64,000 nt of DNA, from contig JARBJD010000078.1 in the NCBI GenBank assembly GCA_033064195.1, positions 1 through 64,000 of the forward strand, given 5' to 3'. The notes under the pieces are model-generated. The model made no database searches and was not told where the DNA came from. It saw only the letters and a program-made list of their open reading frames with translations. Position numbers and translations under genes: made by a program. The stretch is from Blattamonas nauphoetae (lineage: Eukaryota > Preaxostyla > Oxymonadida). How positions within the stretch are numbered: the stretch's first letter is position 1; every line of letters begins with the position of its first letter. Below, in pieces: positions 1-8,048 of the stretch.

Positions 1-1
1 A

Positions 2-178
2 AAAGTGAAAGGACGACCAAAGTTTTATCAATCAGAAAGTGATGCAAAGAATGCAATTCGCATGAGTAAAAGAGAATGGTACTATCGAAACCAACTGAAG
101 AAGCAAGAGTTTGATTCACAATTGAGTGATACAAAAGCGATTAATACAACTAGTATCAACAAAAATAATCAAGGATGA
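2..178 (+). CDS. C-terminal fragment of an unidentified gene (runs off the left edge)
   Basis: An open frame enters from the window edge and ends at TGA (176-178), giving 58 residues. It begins with a basic stretch containing GRPKFY, continues with a charged segment containing KREWYYRNQLKKQE, and ends in a Ser/Thr/Asn-rich tail. The GRPK start and a following Lys/Arg/Tyr helix resemble basic C-terminal tails seen on some nucleic-acid-binding proteins. No catalytic motif is visible, so I assign no function. It lies just upstream of the virus-like gene block and shares its AT-rich composition, so it probably belongs to the same element. It could be the end of a polymerase or integrase, but that is only a guess. 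Confidence 0.45.
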   Translation, partial: KVKGRPKFYQSESDAKNAIRMSKREWYYRNQLKKQEFDSQLSDTKAINTTSINKNNQG

Positions 179-244
179 TGAATTGGTTATCACATTGTTT
201 GAGACAATTGCATGATTCCATTGATGATCAGGATTCATTGAGAA

Positions 245-649
245 TTAACCCCAACGTTGATTCTTAGATTCAATGGCACTAGCGAGACGTTTAACAATGT
301 CTTCAAGCACTGTAATTCTAGACATAAGTTCATCATATTTTTGTGGAGAATCAGTGTAAGTCATTGTGGAAGAACCGCCATAGTAGTCCTTTCGAAGTGC
401 GATTACACCTTTGGTTTTCGTTATTCTGTATCCGTCAATCTTGATCATTTTGTTGAGCTTATTCGTTGTATATCGTTTCAGAATCTCTCCATTCTTGTTT
501 AAATACATCTGAAAACTTTCAATTGAATCTAAATTAATCTGTTCTGGTTCAAATGGTTCAAAAACTGTTAGACTCATTTTGAATGAATTAAAAAATTGTA
601 AAATCATTTTGAAAAGAACATTACTGCTTTTAGAATCATTTGAAACCAT
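245..649 (-). CDS. Hypothetical protein of the virus-like element with C-terminal coiled coil
   Basis: I do not recognise this 134-residue protein. The first in-frame ATG is at 649, but a second methionine at 577 (MSLTVFEP) starts a more ordinary-looking protein, because the first 24 residues are polar and low in complexity. The central part is rich in Lys, Ile and Tyr. The last 35 residues (YDELMSRITVLEDIVKRLAS) have the heptad pattern of a short coiled coil, suggesting an oligomer. The gene lies 41 bp downstream of the packaging ATPase on the same strand and may be co-transcribed with it. Membership of the viral module is inferred from position and composition. Confidence 0.5.
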   Translation of the reverse strand: MVSNDSKSSNVLFKMILQFFNSFKMSLTVFEPFEPEQINLDSIESFQMYLNKNGEILKRYTTNKLNKMIKIDGYRITKTKGVIALRKDYYGGSSTMTYTDSPQKYDELMSRITVLEDIVKRLASAIESKNQRWG

Positions 650-690
650 TTCAAAAATATCTAAACCATTTTGAATAAATCAGAATCGTT

Positions 691-1578
691 TTAAACCATG
701 AGGTAATCAATGTGAACAGTTTGACCATATCGAAAGATTGCTGCTTGTTGCTTCGTTAATTGTTTGTAGATACTCCAAAACTCTTTGCATTCCATCGGTG
801 CATTCAGTTGATTGAAAACTCTTCTGATTCGTTCATTATTGAAGCCTCCAAAGATCCACAATGAATCAATGTTTGACTTCATATCTGGAGATAATGAGAA
901 CAGTTCATGAATGGTGAGAAAGAATGTGAACTTTGGCTGACGATTCTCCAGTAACAAGTCCATCAGAATTGAAGGATTCGCTTTGGTTCTTCGCTCACTG
1001 AGGATTCTTCTGCAGTCGTCGAGGAGTATCATTGTTTGAAGATTACGTTCTCGAAATGAATCAAGATGGAGTGTTTTCAGTATTGATTTCCTTGACTGAT
1101 CTGTCACTGTTTCTTCCCAATGATTGTCGATGATTTCTTCGTATGCTGCTTTTGCTGTCGATAGATTCTCCAGAAACGCAAAAATCTCACTATATTTCAC
1201 CTTTACTATTGGGATCCTTATTAGTGATTTGGATCGTTGAAAAGTACCATCATTGTGTTTATCAGTAACATAGACAAATAAGTGAAATCTCTCATTTTGG
1301 AGTGGCACTTCCTGCACTTTCAGTAGTTCTCTGAGGACATTATAGGTCTTTCCACTTCCTCTATTTCCGATGAGCACATTCACACTATTGCGATTGAACA
1401 GTAGTTCATGATGAATAGCACTTGGCAGTTCTTTTCCGACATTAGTGGTCTTCACTTGTTGCAGTCTCTGATTGACGTATTCTGAAATTGAAAGATCATC
1501 GAATGAATTGTACGACATCCTTTGTGTTAAGTTGCTTCCTTGTTTTCTTCTTGGTGTGATTTGTTTTTGATGAAACAT
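691..1578 (-). CDS. Packaging ATPase, FtsK/HerA superfamily (A32-like)
   Basis: This 295-residue P-loop ATPase would drive viral DNA into preformed capsids. The Walker A motif GNRGSGKT lies at residues 71-78, preceded by the hydrophobic strand VNVLI. The Walker B motif MILLDD lies at 183-188. It is followed after about 25 residues by ENRQPKFTFFLTIHE, matching the position of the Arg-containing and sensor region of A32-type packaging ATPases. The length fits that family (about 230-300 residues). The start is the ATG at 1578, and the gene is divergent from the next one with only 34 bp between them. Together with the capsid-like genes that follow, it marks this block as a virion-assembly module. 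A generic P-loop NTPase is the main alternative. Confidence 0.82.
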   Translation of the reverse strand: MFHQKQITPRRKQGSNLTQRMSYNSFDDLSISEYVNQRLQQVKTTNVGKELPSAIHHELLFNRNSVNVLIGNRGSGKTYNVLRELLKVQEVPLQNERFHLFVYVTDKHNDGTFQRSKSLIRIPIVKVKYSEIFAFLENLSTAKAAYEEIIDNHWEETVTDQSRKSILKTLHLDSFRERNLQTMILLDDCRRILSERRTKANPSILMDLLLENRQPKFTFFLTIHELFSLSPDMKSNIDSLWIFGGFNNERIRRVFNQLNAPMECKEFWSIYKQLTKQQAAIFRYGQTVHIDYLMV

Positions 1579-1612
1579 TTATTTACAAATTAAATATTTT
1601 ATTTCTTACTAA
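1579..1612. promoter_or_regulatory. Divergent promoter between packaging ATPase and 342-aa gene
   Basis: Only 34 bp separate the two divergent start codons. The sequence is entirely A/T-rich. It reads TATTTTATTTCTTACTAAATG into the plus-strand gene and ends in TAAATAAATG when read toward the ATPase. The plus-strand side matches the T-rich block plus TAAATG found before the other genes of this module. Confidence 0.55.
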
Positions 1613-2641
1613 ATGAACGATCAAAAAATACTTCAACAGATTCAACAAAGAAATCCTAAACAATCGAAAAGGAAGAAAGGCGTCAATCCCTTCAAACAAA
1701 GCACCAAAGATAAACTAGCCAGACATGCTGCGAGTACCATACTTACAGAACAGGATTATGATCTCAGATATGAAGATGCATTTCGATCTGCTCAAAGTGC
1801 ACAAGCAATGATTGATTCAAATCCGAAACGATATGGTGGTTGGAATGTCCTTGTGGAAGACAGAGATGGAGATGGATACAATGACGATGTGATAGTGGTT
1901 GACAAGAATGGAATTGAACGCTATTGGAATGGTGGAAAGATTTCGAAGAGACGTGAAGGCTTGTATCGAAACGCTTGGACAGCTGCAAATCCGACAAAAC
2001 AAGAACGAAAACAACAAAAGTATGCTGCATTTAAGTTGCTTGAACGTCCGAGAATAGATGCACAATGGAAGGAGTTGAAGAAGACAAAAATGTGGAACGA
2101 CAATCCTGATCTCCCACCTGATGAAATTAGTCCATATCAAGTGTCATTGTGGATTGCGAATGAAGCTATGAAATTCCTGAAAATTCGTTGTTCAAGTACA
2201 GCAACTGGTCAACCAAACCAAGCAATCGGTGTGTATTCTCTTGGTGATTTCGCAAAGATTCGTTCAGGATTAGCGACTCATATGAATCGAGGAATATTAA
2301 TTCCATTTCTGAGCGACTTTTGGGATTATAACTTCTTTGCTGATCCGAATGGTTTACTGAAAAAGAAATCATTTATGAAGATTGTAACTAAACGCTTGAA
2401 TTCTTATCCAAATCCAAGAGCTGCTGGTTTTGATTTACTAAGGGGAAATAATATCACTCCAGAAAGCCTTATTGCTCCTGTGTATTCAATACTCCATAGT
2501 GGTGAAAATATGGTGGCAGCATTCGCACGAACATGGAATCCAGTTGACTATACAGGACCTCGAGTGTTGGATACACTTCCGAATGAACATAATTTGAGCG
2601 CTACACTAGGTCAAACTGACGTAATGTATTTCAGCAGTTGA
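1613..2641 (+). CDS. Hypothetical virus-like element protein with calcium-loop-like motif
   Basis: This 342-residue protein is not recognised. The N-terminal 30 residues are strongly basic (KQSKRKKGVNPFKQS), which would suit nucleic-acid contact or a targeting signal. Residues 83-91 (DRDGDGYND) match the D-x-D-x-D-G-x-x-D calcium-binding loop of EF-hand and dockerin-type repeats, but no second loop or flanking EF helices are obvious. A Lys/Arg-rich helical stretch (about 115-160) precedes a more globular C-terminal half. It opens the plus-strand late-type gene series, has the shared T-rich/TAAATG start signal, and ends 42 bp before the next gene. A structural or DNA-associated virion protein is possible. 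Confidence 0.6.
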   Translation: MNDQKILQQIQQRNPKQSKRKKGVNPFKQSTKDKLARHAASTILTEQDYDLRYEDAFRSAQSAQAMIDSNPKRYGGWNVLVEDRDGDGYNDDVIVVDKNGIERYWNGGKISKRREGLYRNAWTAANPTKQERKQQKYAAFKLLERPRIDAQWKELKKTKMWNDNPDLPPDEISPYQVSLWIANEAMKFLKIRCSSTATGQPNQAIGVYSLGDFAKIRSGLATHMNRGILIPFLSDFWDYNFFADPNGLLKKKSFMKIVTKRLNSYPNPRAAGFDLLRGNNITPESLIAPVYSILHSGENMVAAFARTWNPVDYTGPRVLDTLPNEHNLSATLGQTDVMYFSS

Positions 2642-2661
2642 TCAAAACAAAAATGAATATA

Positions 2662-2683
2662 TCACTTTTTTATTTTTACTAAA
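2662..2683 (+). promoter_or_regulatory. Late-type start signal before 2684 gene
   Basis: A run of T with an internal A (CACTTTTTTATTTTTACTAAAATG) ends exactly at the start codon. It matches the motif at the other starts of this module, with AAAATG in place of TAAATG. Confidence 0.5.
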
Positions 2684-3274
2684 ATGCAGCCAATTCTCAG
2701 TTGTCAATTTACAAAACACACAAGTTCTTCTTCAGTACCAACATCAATCACCAACAATGTTATCATCGAGGATAGGAGCAAATCTGGCGTAGATAATAGA
2801 GGATCGAAAATGGAGATGGATCGTGTTTGCTCTGAACCTGTGGTAACTACTGAACGAGGTGCATATGATCCTCCACTTGAGACATATCCATCAGCGCCAA
2901 TTCAAAGTCGAACAATTCCACTGAGGGAATACGAATCGAATATTACAGCATTCAAAGATCAGTTGTTGCTAGTATACAAGAACGCATTCGCTTGTGAAAA
3001 GAAGTTGTTGAATAATCTCATTGAACCATCGAAGAAACTGATCACGAACCAAAGTGATTTGTGTGCTCTCATTGCGACTCTCACTGGAATCAATGATGTG
3101 GTGATTGAACTTGATGATTTATCTGATAAGTGTTTATGCATGAATAAACTCCCGATCTTTCGAACCATTTTCAAGATCCTCGTTGGTGGAAAAGATATGA
3201 GTATTGCCTTTAATGAAGCTTACAATACTATTCTCAATTATGGCATTTCTCTCACCAAAGCAATTCCGAGATAA
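2684..3274 (+). CDS. Hypothetical protein of the virus-like element
   Basis: I do not recognise this 196-residue protein. The first 90 residues are Ser/Thr/Pro-rich and probably disordered (containing SSSSVPTS and a run of charged residues). The rest looks helical, with three hydrophobic segments and two closely spaced cysteines in DKCLCMNK. A disordered N-terminus with a compact helical C-terminus would fit a minor virion or scaffold protein, but nothing in the sequence shows this directly. It is the second gene of a tightly spaced plus-strand series, 36 bp before the next start codon, and is preceded by the shared start signal. Confidence 0.55.
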   Translation: MQPILSCQFTKHTSSSSVPTSITNNVIIEDRSKSGVDNRGSKMEMDRVCSEPVVTTERGAYDPPLETYPSAPIQSRTIPLREYESNITAFKDQLLLVYKNAFACEKKLLNNLIEPSKKLITNQSDLCALIATLTGINDVVIELDDLSDKCLCMNKLPIFRTIFKILVGGKDMSIAFNEAYNTILNYGISLTKAIPR

Positions 3275-3290
3275 AATTAATAATGAATTG

Positions 3291-3310
3291 TATTTTTTAT
3301 TTTTACATAA
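3291..3310 (+). promoter_or_regulatory. Late-type start signal before 3311 gene
   Basis: The sequence TATTTTTTATTTTTACATAAATG ends at the ATG at 3311. It is one of the best matches to the module consensus (T-rich block, 2-3 bases, ATAAATG). Confidence 0.6.
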
Positions 3311-3607
3311 ATGGCACCAGGAAGTTTCAACAAACTCAAAAATATCGGAAAACAGTTCTTTCAATTCATCAAACCTCTAGCTCCAACATTGCTTCAAGTC
3401 GGTGGTGGATTGCTCTCTCAAACGAACAGTAAATTCGGTCAAACAGCTGGAGGAATACTGAATGGATTAGGAGGAATGATGGACTCTTATCAACAAAACA
3501 AAGCTATGAATCGTGGATTTGACCAGCAATATAGTCCAGAAGTCAACCAGAATCTCGGAAGGAGTGGTAGTCAGTCCCAAAATCCAATGATACAATTTCG
3601 ACAATAA
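3311..3607 (+). CDS. Small MAPG-type protein 1, candidate minor virion protein
   Basis: This 98-residue protein begins MAPGSFNKLKNIGKQF, followed by a hydrophobic stretch (FIKPLAPTLLQVGGGLL), a Gly-rich middle and a Gln/Asn-rich tail. The next gene encodes a protein of almost the same length with a matching start (MAPGWLSKLAAVGKN), so the two are diverged tandem paralogs. The N-terminal amphipathic or hydrophobic segment after a short basic helix is the kind of region seen in small membrane-active capsid proteins of other DNA viruses. That role is inference; no family-specific motif is visible. The gene carries the shared start signal and lies two genes upstream of the capsid candidates. Confidence 0.6.
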   Translation: MAPGSFNKLKNIGKQFFQFIKPLAPTLLQVGGGLLSQTNSKFGQTAGGILNGLGGMMDSYQQNKAMNRGFDQQYSPEVNQNLGRSGSQSQNPMIQFRQ

Positions 3608-3623
3608 TAAAGTTGAAATTCAA

Positions 3624-3641
3624 TATTTTTATTTTTCATAA
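3624..3641 (+). promoter_or_regulatory. Late-type start signal before 3642 gene
   Basis: ATATTTTTATTTTTCATAAATG ends at the start codon, a near-perfect copy of the signal before the 3311 gene. Confidence 0.6.
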
Positions 3642-3941
3642 ATGGCACCAGGTTGGTTATCAAAATTAGCAGCAGTTGGCAAAAATATACTCAGAGTTGG
3701 AGCTCCATTTCTGAATCTAATACCCTTTGTTGGACCATTGATTTCTAAGGTCGCACAGACAGGAGTTGAGATGATTCCAGATGTGAAATCGGATCAGCAA
3801 ATCCATGCAGAAAAGATGGCACAATACGAGCAAGCGATCAATGAAGGAAACACTGCAGTAGCGAACAAGCTCAGAGGAGAAATAATGAAATTTGAAGAAA
3901 AGCTGAAACCGAAAGCGAAGAAACCAAAAAAGAAAAAGTAA
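3642..3941 (+). CDS. Small MAPG-type protein 2, candidate minor virion protein
   Basis: This 99-residue paralog of the preceding protein starts MAPGWLSKLAAVGKNIL. It has a hydrophobic segment (FLNLIPFVGPLISKV), then a charged helix and an extremely basic C-terminus (KPKAKKPKKKK). The combination of a hydrophobic N-terminal half and a Lys-rich tail suggests one end touching membrane or capsid and the other touching DNA. This is inference only. The distinct tails of the two paralogs suggest separate roles rather than simple redundancy. The stop codon is followed by 40 bp of AT-rich sequence and the next start signal. Confidence 0.6.
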   Translation: MAPGWLSKLAAVGKNILRVGAPFLNLIPFVGPLISKVAQTGVEMIPDVKSDQQIHAEKMAQYEQAINEGNTAVANKLRGEIMKFEEKLKPKAKKPKKKK

Positions 3942-3961
3942 CTGTACATAAAACATTATTT

Positions 3962-3981
3962 GATTTTTTATTTTTGAATAA
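3962..3981 (+). promoter_or_regulatory. Late-type start signal before first capsid-like gene
   Basis: GATTTTTTATTTTTGAATAAATG runs into the ATG at 3982, again placing TAAATG on the start codon. Confidence 0.6.
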
Positions 3982-5865
3982 ATGAACTCGCATATAACAC
4001 ATCTGACAAACAAAAGAACTGGAGCATCATCATTGACTGGAAACACCACTGGATCAATCAAGTATACAAGAGATGATATTGGTCAAATACAACAACAACT
4101 CATGTCCGAGCATCACATCAATTACCTTCTGAACGATGGAGCTCACAGTACTTCTATTCAGGAATTGAAACCATCAGAGAATTCACGATTCTATAAAGGA
4201 CAGGAAATAATCATCCCACTGACTGGGAATCAGGACATTTGTCAAATCGATGATTCATTCATTACGTTCACCATGACAGCAACATTGAAAGTCAACAATT
4301 GGAAGACAACTGCTGGAAATATTGGATCGTATATGAATGAGAGAGTCTTCATCTTCGTTGGACTCAAACATTCGGCATCAATCTTTCGTGACCTTACTGT
4401 ACTTCACAACAATCAGAGAATCATCAGCACAACAAACAATGATGTATCGATGGAGTCTCACATATACAACATGATAAAACCAAAGAGTCAATTAGAGAAT
4501 CGAAAACATTGTCACACACCTTGGCAGAATGCATGGAATCATGATGAATCGGTTGCTGGTGTTTATATTCCATTATCAGACTTCACAACAACATCTGGAA
4601 CAGGAGTGTTTCAAGACACTATCGATGTACCGATTCGTGTGTCAATTAACCTTGAAGATCTTCTCATTTTCTCAGGAATGACTGACTATCCTCGATGTCT
4701 CTTTGGAGATCTGAAATTGAGTGTGCACATCAATGAAGATGCATTCGTTTGTTGTCCTGTTAATCCTGAACTGACTTTGAAAAATACACTCTCGAAATTG
4801 ATCAGTGACTACACAACACAGTTACCACCCATCCGAAGTTCAATTGTCTATTGTCATTCTGATCGTCCAAACTTCATTCCTAGTCTCGTCGCCTCGTGCA
4901 CAAAGAACTTCGTTCAAATCGGTCAATCATTTAAAATCAAATCAGTAAAACAAGATTGTGTATATACACATCCGACTGGTATTACATCGGAACCTTGGTC
5001 TGAAGAACAATACATTTCTCTCAACATTATGGATTATCGCATTGATGACGTGTATTGCATGAGTTCTGGATACAAAATGAAGGAAATTGCGAAAGAGAAT
5101 CTGAAGAAAATGTATCAGGATCGTCCTGGAACAATTCCAGCTGAAAAAATCTCATTCTATCCATTTCAGAAGACACCAACAGCAACAGGAATTGATTGTA
5201 CTCAGCAAATGGTTCTCGTTAATGCCAAGGATATCATGCTTCTATTCCGTCACTACGAGAATGAAGTCACATGTTTCCACAATCCAATGCAGAAGAATAT
5301 CCAAGTGAATCTACTCAACAAATACTATCCAGAACAACCGACAACAACTATTGGAGCTCGTTTCTATCAGTTTGCATTGTCGACTCTCAACCTTGATTCA
5401 TACCTTACTGTTCCAGATGATTTGGAGCGATCACTTACAGATTCTCTCGTTGAAGAGAAACTCACTGGTGATCAGAATTATCCCAATGAGACAATGACAA
5501 GAGTACGACCAATTCATGACAATTCTGATTTTCTTTTATGCTTCTCAACCCAGAGAAGTGGTTGCCCAACAAACTGTAATGATTCGATCAGTTCCAGAGG
5601 TCAGAATGTTCCAGTCACATTGAGATCTCAGCCAATTTATCAAGGAGTGATTGACACGTACTATAATGTTCTTGATCCAAGTCAAAAAATTCCTGAAAGA
5701 GATGGTATGATGACAACATTTACACATCCTCCAGTGCCTATTTTCGCAACAACTGCAACAACGTGGTGGGTATTTCGATACAGCAATGGTGAACCAAAAG
5801 TTGAGTACAATCAAAATCACACACTGAAGGCGTTGCACAAGGAGCTTGGCATTTTACCACATTGA
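3982..5865 (+). CDS. Putative major capsid protein 1 (double jelly-roll candidate)
   Basis: This 627-residue protein is a diverged paralog of the next gene. The shared landmarks occur in the same order: a GLKHSASIFRDL-type segment, HCHTPWQNAWNHDESVAGVY, an aliphatic strand-rich block ending DYPRCLFGDLKLSVHI, a CMSSGYKM segment, and an IMLLFRHYENEVTCFHNP block. The predicted content is mostly beta strand with long loops. The size and beta-rich paralogous pair fit double jelly-roll capsid proteins of Polinton-like and related viruses. I see no short signature that proves this. The position beside a packaging ATPase and small virion-like proteins supports a capsid role. It has the shared late-type start signal. 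Confidence 0.65.
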   Translation: MNSHITHLTNKRTGASSLTGNTTGSIKYTRDDIGQIQQQLMSEHHINYLLNDGAHSTSIQELKPSENSRFYKGQEIIIPLTGNQDICQIDDSFITFTMTATLKVNNWKTTAGNIGSYMNERVFIFVGLKHSASIFRDLTVLHNNQRIISTTNNDVSMESHIYNMIKPKSQLENRKHCHTPWQNAWNHDESVAGVYIPLSDFTTTSGTGVFQDTIDVPIRVSINLEDLLIFSGMTDYPRCLFGDLKLSVHINEDAFVCCPVNPELTLKNTLSKLISDYTTQLPPIRSSIVYCHSDRPNFIPSLVASCTKNFVQIGQSFKIKSVKQDCVYTHPTGITSEPWSEEQYISLNIMDYRIDDVYCMSSGYKMKEIAKENLKKMYQDRPGTIPAEKISFYPFQKTPTATGIDCTQQMVLVNAKDIMLLFRHYENEVTCFHNPMQKNIQVNLLNKYYPEQPTTTIGARFYQFALSTLNLDSYLTVPDDLERSLTDSLVEEKLTGDQNYPNETMTRVRPIHDNSDFLLCFSTQRSGCPTNCNDSISSRGQNVPVTLRSQPIYQGVIDTYYNVLDPSQKIPERDGMMTTFTHPPVPIFATTATTWWVFRYSNGEPKVEYNQNHTLKALHKELGILPH

Positions 5866-5895
5866 AAAAGTACAAAAAAAAATATTGTATATTGT

Positions 5896-5914
5896 ATGTT
5901 TTATTTTTCTATAA
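5896..5914 (+). promoter_or_regulatory. Late-type start signal before second capsid-like gene
   Basis: GTTTTATTTTTCTATAAATG ends at the ATG at 5915. It fits the T-rich plus TAAATG pattern of the module. Confidence 0.6.
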
Positions 5915-7597
5915 ATGAGAAGTTTCAGATCTAATCAATCAAAACCAACATCGACATTAATTGAGCAAATTGAAGTGCAATCATATCTTCCGAAACAATG
6001 GGATTCAGAGCCACACATTTATTCCATCCAAGAAGTGCATCCAACAAATCCTCCCATGCCATGCAGAATTGGAGACGAGATTGAAGTTCCATTGTGTTAT
6101 GATGGTCATGATGTGACAGAGTTTGCGAAGAGTCATTTGCGTATCGATCTCACAGTTACCGTTCCATATTCGAAACCAACGAGTGCATCTGCGCAATATG
6201 TTGGAATGTATGGTATGTTCTACGGATTTAAATCATCATCAGATGCAATTCGAGACATGAGACTCGTCGACAGTCAAGGTAACATCATTGACAATACACT
6301 TCAGAACAATCACATCCACGAATCATTTCTATACCACACTTTCAAATCCCATGAAGAGAAAAATAACATGAAGCATTGCTACAGTCTTTGGGAAAATGTT
6401 CAGAGAATGGATCCAAGCGTATGTGGATACTATCATTGTCCAGTCGATGCTGCCTCTTCAAACATCACATTTACAATTCCATTGGTCATTCCATTTGTGA
6501 ATCTCCTACCAGTAAGTACTTTCGATCAGTATCCAAATTCCATCTTTGGCAATCTCCGATTGAGATTTCATTTAACAACTGATTCACTTGTGTATTGTCC
6601 TATTCGAGTTTCCACAATCGTAAGGAAAACACTTGAAAACAGTATCGATCAAAATCCAAGTAAATCGATATCAACTCTGTCAACTCAATCCCAAACAGAA
6701 TTAATGTACGATGGAGACTTCTCGACACTGACTCAAGAGTTTACACAAATCGGGAATCCAGTTCAACGAATTCAGTATTTTCAACCGGCATCATCAGGTA
6801 CTGTGAAATATATCGCTACATCGCCAACCACTTCCACTGTTCTTTCTTCATCAGTTGATAAAGTCACTTCGATTTGCTATGGATATCAAATGACTGATGC
6901 AACAAAGCAATCTCTCTTCAACACATATTCAAAGACTCTTTATGTTCTGAAAGCAGAAAGAATTGACACACAATCATTTCAATCAAAAGCGAATGCAATG
7001 GGAGTGAGATCAAACATTAGTATCAAACTCAACAATCTCATGAATCTAATGTGCTTATTCCCTGAAAGACCAAATGAATGTACAGTCTTCAGAAATCCTC
7101 AATATGTTGGTCACTTTGAAATGCTTGGATCCAACTTTCCCAATTTCCCAATGTCAACTATATCACCAGAGTTCTATCAAATGACGATGGTGAATGGTGA
7201 CTTCATTGGTTGTTCTGCCACGGAAGAGTTTGAGAATTCCATTTGTTCAACTCGAGTATTTCACGACAGAGGAACTGACTACAAGAGAACAAGACCATTC
7301 ACAGATGCAACTTGTTTCACATTCATGGTTCCAACTGATCGAAGTGAAATTGCTGGTGGTGAAGAAGGGATTTCAACAGCAGAATCAGTGAACATTGTCT
7401 TCAGAGGAACACCAATCAATCAGGGTGAACTGGATCCATATTTCACATCAACTCCGGAAGGTCCTCCTCCACCAATTCTAGCACTACATCAAGCGACATA
7501 CTGGCTGTTCTGGATTGAGAATGGACAACCACGAGTGCGATATGTCATTGATCGTCGACTCCAAGAAGCATATGAAGAAGTGAAGAGAGGGTATTGA
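5915..7597 (+). CDS. Putative capsid protein 2, paralog of the preceding gene
   Basis: This 560-residue protein aligns along its length with the 627-residue product upstream. Matching blocks include GFKSSSDAIRDMRLV, MKHCYSLWENVQRMDPSVCG, FDQYPNSIFGNLRLRFHL, ICYGYQMTDATKQ and LMNLMCLFPERPNECTVF-RNP. The paired Cys/His/Trp residues and the F-G-[DN]-L-[KR]-L strand are kept, while the rest is strongly diverged, so the duplication is old. Two different large subunits could build one capsid as major and minor components, or one could serve as the penton. The sequence alone cannot decide. The start is the ATG preceded by TATAA; the gene ends 40 bp before the next one. Confidence 0.62.
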   Translation: MRSFRSNQSKPTSTLIEQIEVQSYLPKQWDSEPHIYSIQEVHPTNPPMPCRIGDEIEVPLCYDGHDVTEFAKSHLRIDLTVTVPYSKPTSASAQYVGMYGMFYGFKSSSDAIRDMRLVDSQGNIIDNTLQNNHIHESFLYHTFKSHEEKNNMKHCYSLWENVQRMDPSVCGYYHCPVDAASSNITFTIPLVIPFVNLLPVSTFDQYPNSIFGNLRLRFHLTTDSLVYCPIRVSTIVRKTLENSIDQNPSKSISTLSTQSQTELMYDGDFSTLTQEFTQIGNPVQRIQYFQPASSGTVKYIATSPTTSTVLSSSVDKVTSICYGYQMTDATKQSLFNTYSKTLYVLKAERIDTQSFQSKANAMGVRSNISIKLNNLMNLMCLFPERPNECTVFRNPQYVGHFEMLGSNFPNFPMSTISPEFYQMTMVNGDFIGCSATEEFENSICSTRVFHDRGTDYKRTRPFTDATCFTFMVPTDRSEIAGGEEGISTAESVNIVFRGTPINQGELDPYFTSTPEGPPPPILALHQATYWLFWIENGQPRVRYVIDRRLQEAYEEVKRGY

Positions 7598-7611
7598 ATA
7601 GAACAACTATG

Positions 7612-7637
7612 ATATTTTATTTTTGTAGAAAACAAGA
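7612..7637 (+). promoter_or_regulatory. Variant start signal before 7638 gene
   Basis: The T-rich part (GATATTTTATTTTTGTAG) is kept, but the ATG lies 9 bases further on and the TAAATG core is missing. This gene may be expressed more weakly or at a different time. Confidence 0.4.
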
Positions 7638-8048
7638 ATGGTCAAACGATACTTCTCAATTCAGAATTCTCACACTACTCAACTCCCTCCTGATTTTACC
7701 AATTCCAGAAACCAAAAAAATGTTCACTTTCTCGACTGCAAACTTATCCATGTGAGAGAAGAAATAAATGGAAACTCAACTGTCATCTCAAAAGACATTC
7801 CTCAGCACATTTCAATCCATGGTGATTGGATCCAGACTGATGCATTCAATGACTCATTTGTTGCTTTCTGTAACGAACAGATTGCGAAGCGAAAGAAGTG
7901 GGAATTAAGTACTCGACAATCAATTGTGAAGATCTGGTTCAAAGACAGTTCTGGTGAATCAATCGAGATGGAAACAACCGAGACAATCAATGGAAAAATA
8001 ATCAAGGAGTATTATGAATTTCTGGTTGATCTCATGTTGGAATACTAG
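7638..8048 (+). CDS. Hypothetical protein of the virus-like element
   Basis: I do not recognise this 136-residue protein. It looks like a small mixed alpha/beta domain: a strand-rich first half (VHFLDCKLIHV), a charged helix around FCNEQIAKRKKWEL, then two strands and a C-terminal helix (EYYEFLVDLMLEY). No signal peptide or membrane segment is visible. Its last 17 bp overlap the 3' end of the convergent fibre-like gene. This packing is usual in compact viral genomes and supports both frames being real. As the last plus-strand gene of the module it may encode a minor virion protein. Confidence 0.55.
   Translation: MVKRYFSIQNSHTTQLPPDFTNSRNQKNVHFLDCKLIHVREEINGNSTVISKDIPQHISIHGDWIQTDAFNDSFVAFCNEQIAKRKKWELSTRQSIVKIWFKDSSGESIEMETTETINGKIIKEYYEFLVDLMLEY

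Noticed and set aside
1764-2140. Minus-strand frames opposite the 342-residue gene
   Set aside because: They are shadows of the plus-strand gene, with Cys/His/Phe-rich composition and no start signal.
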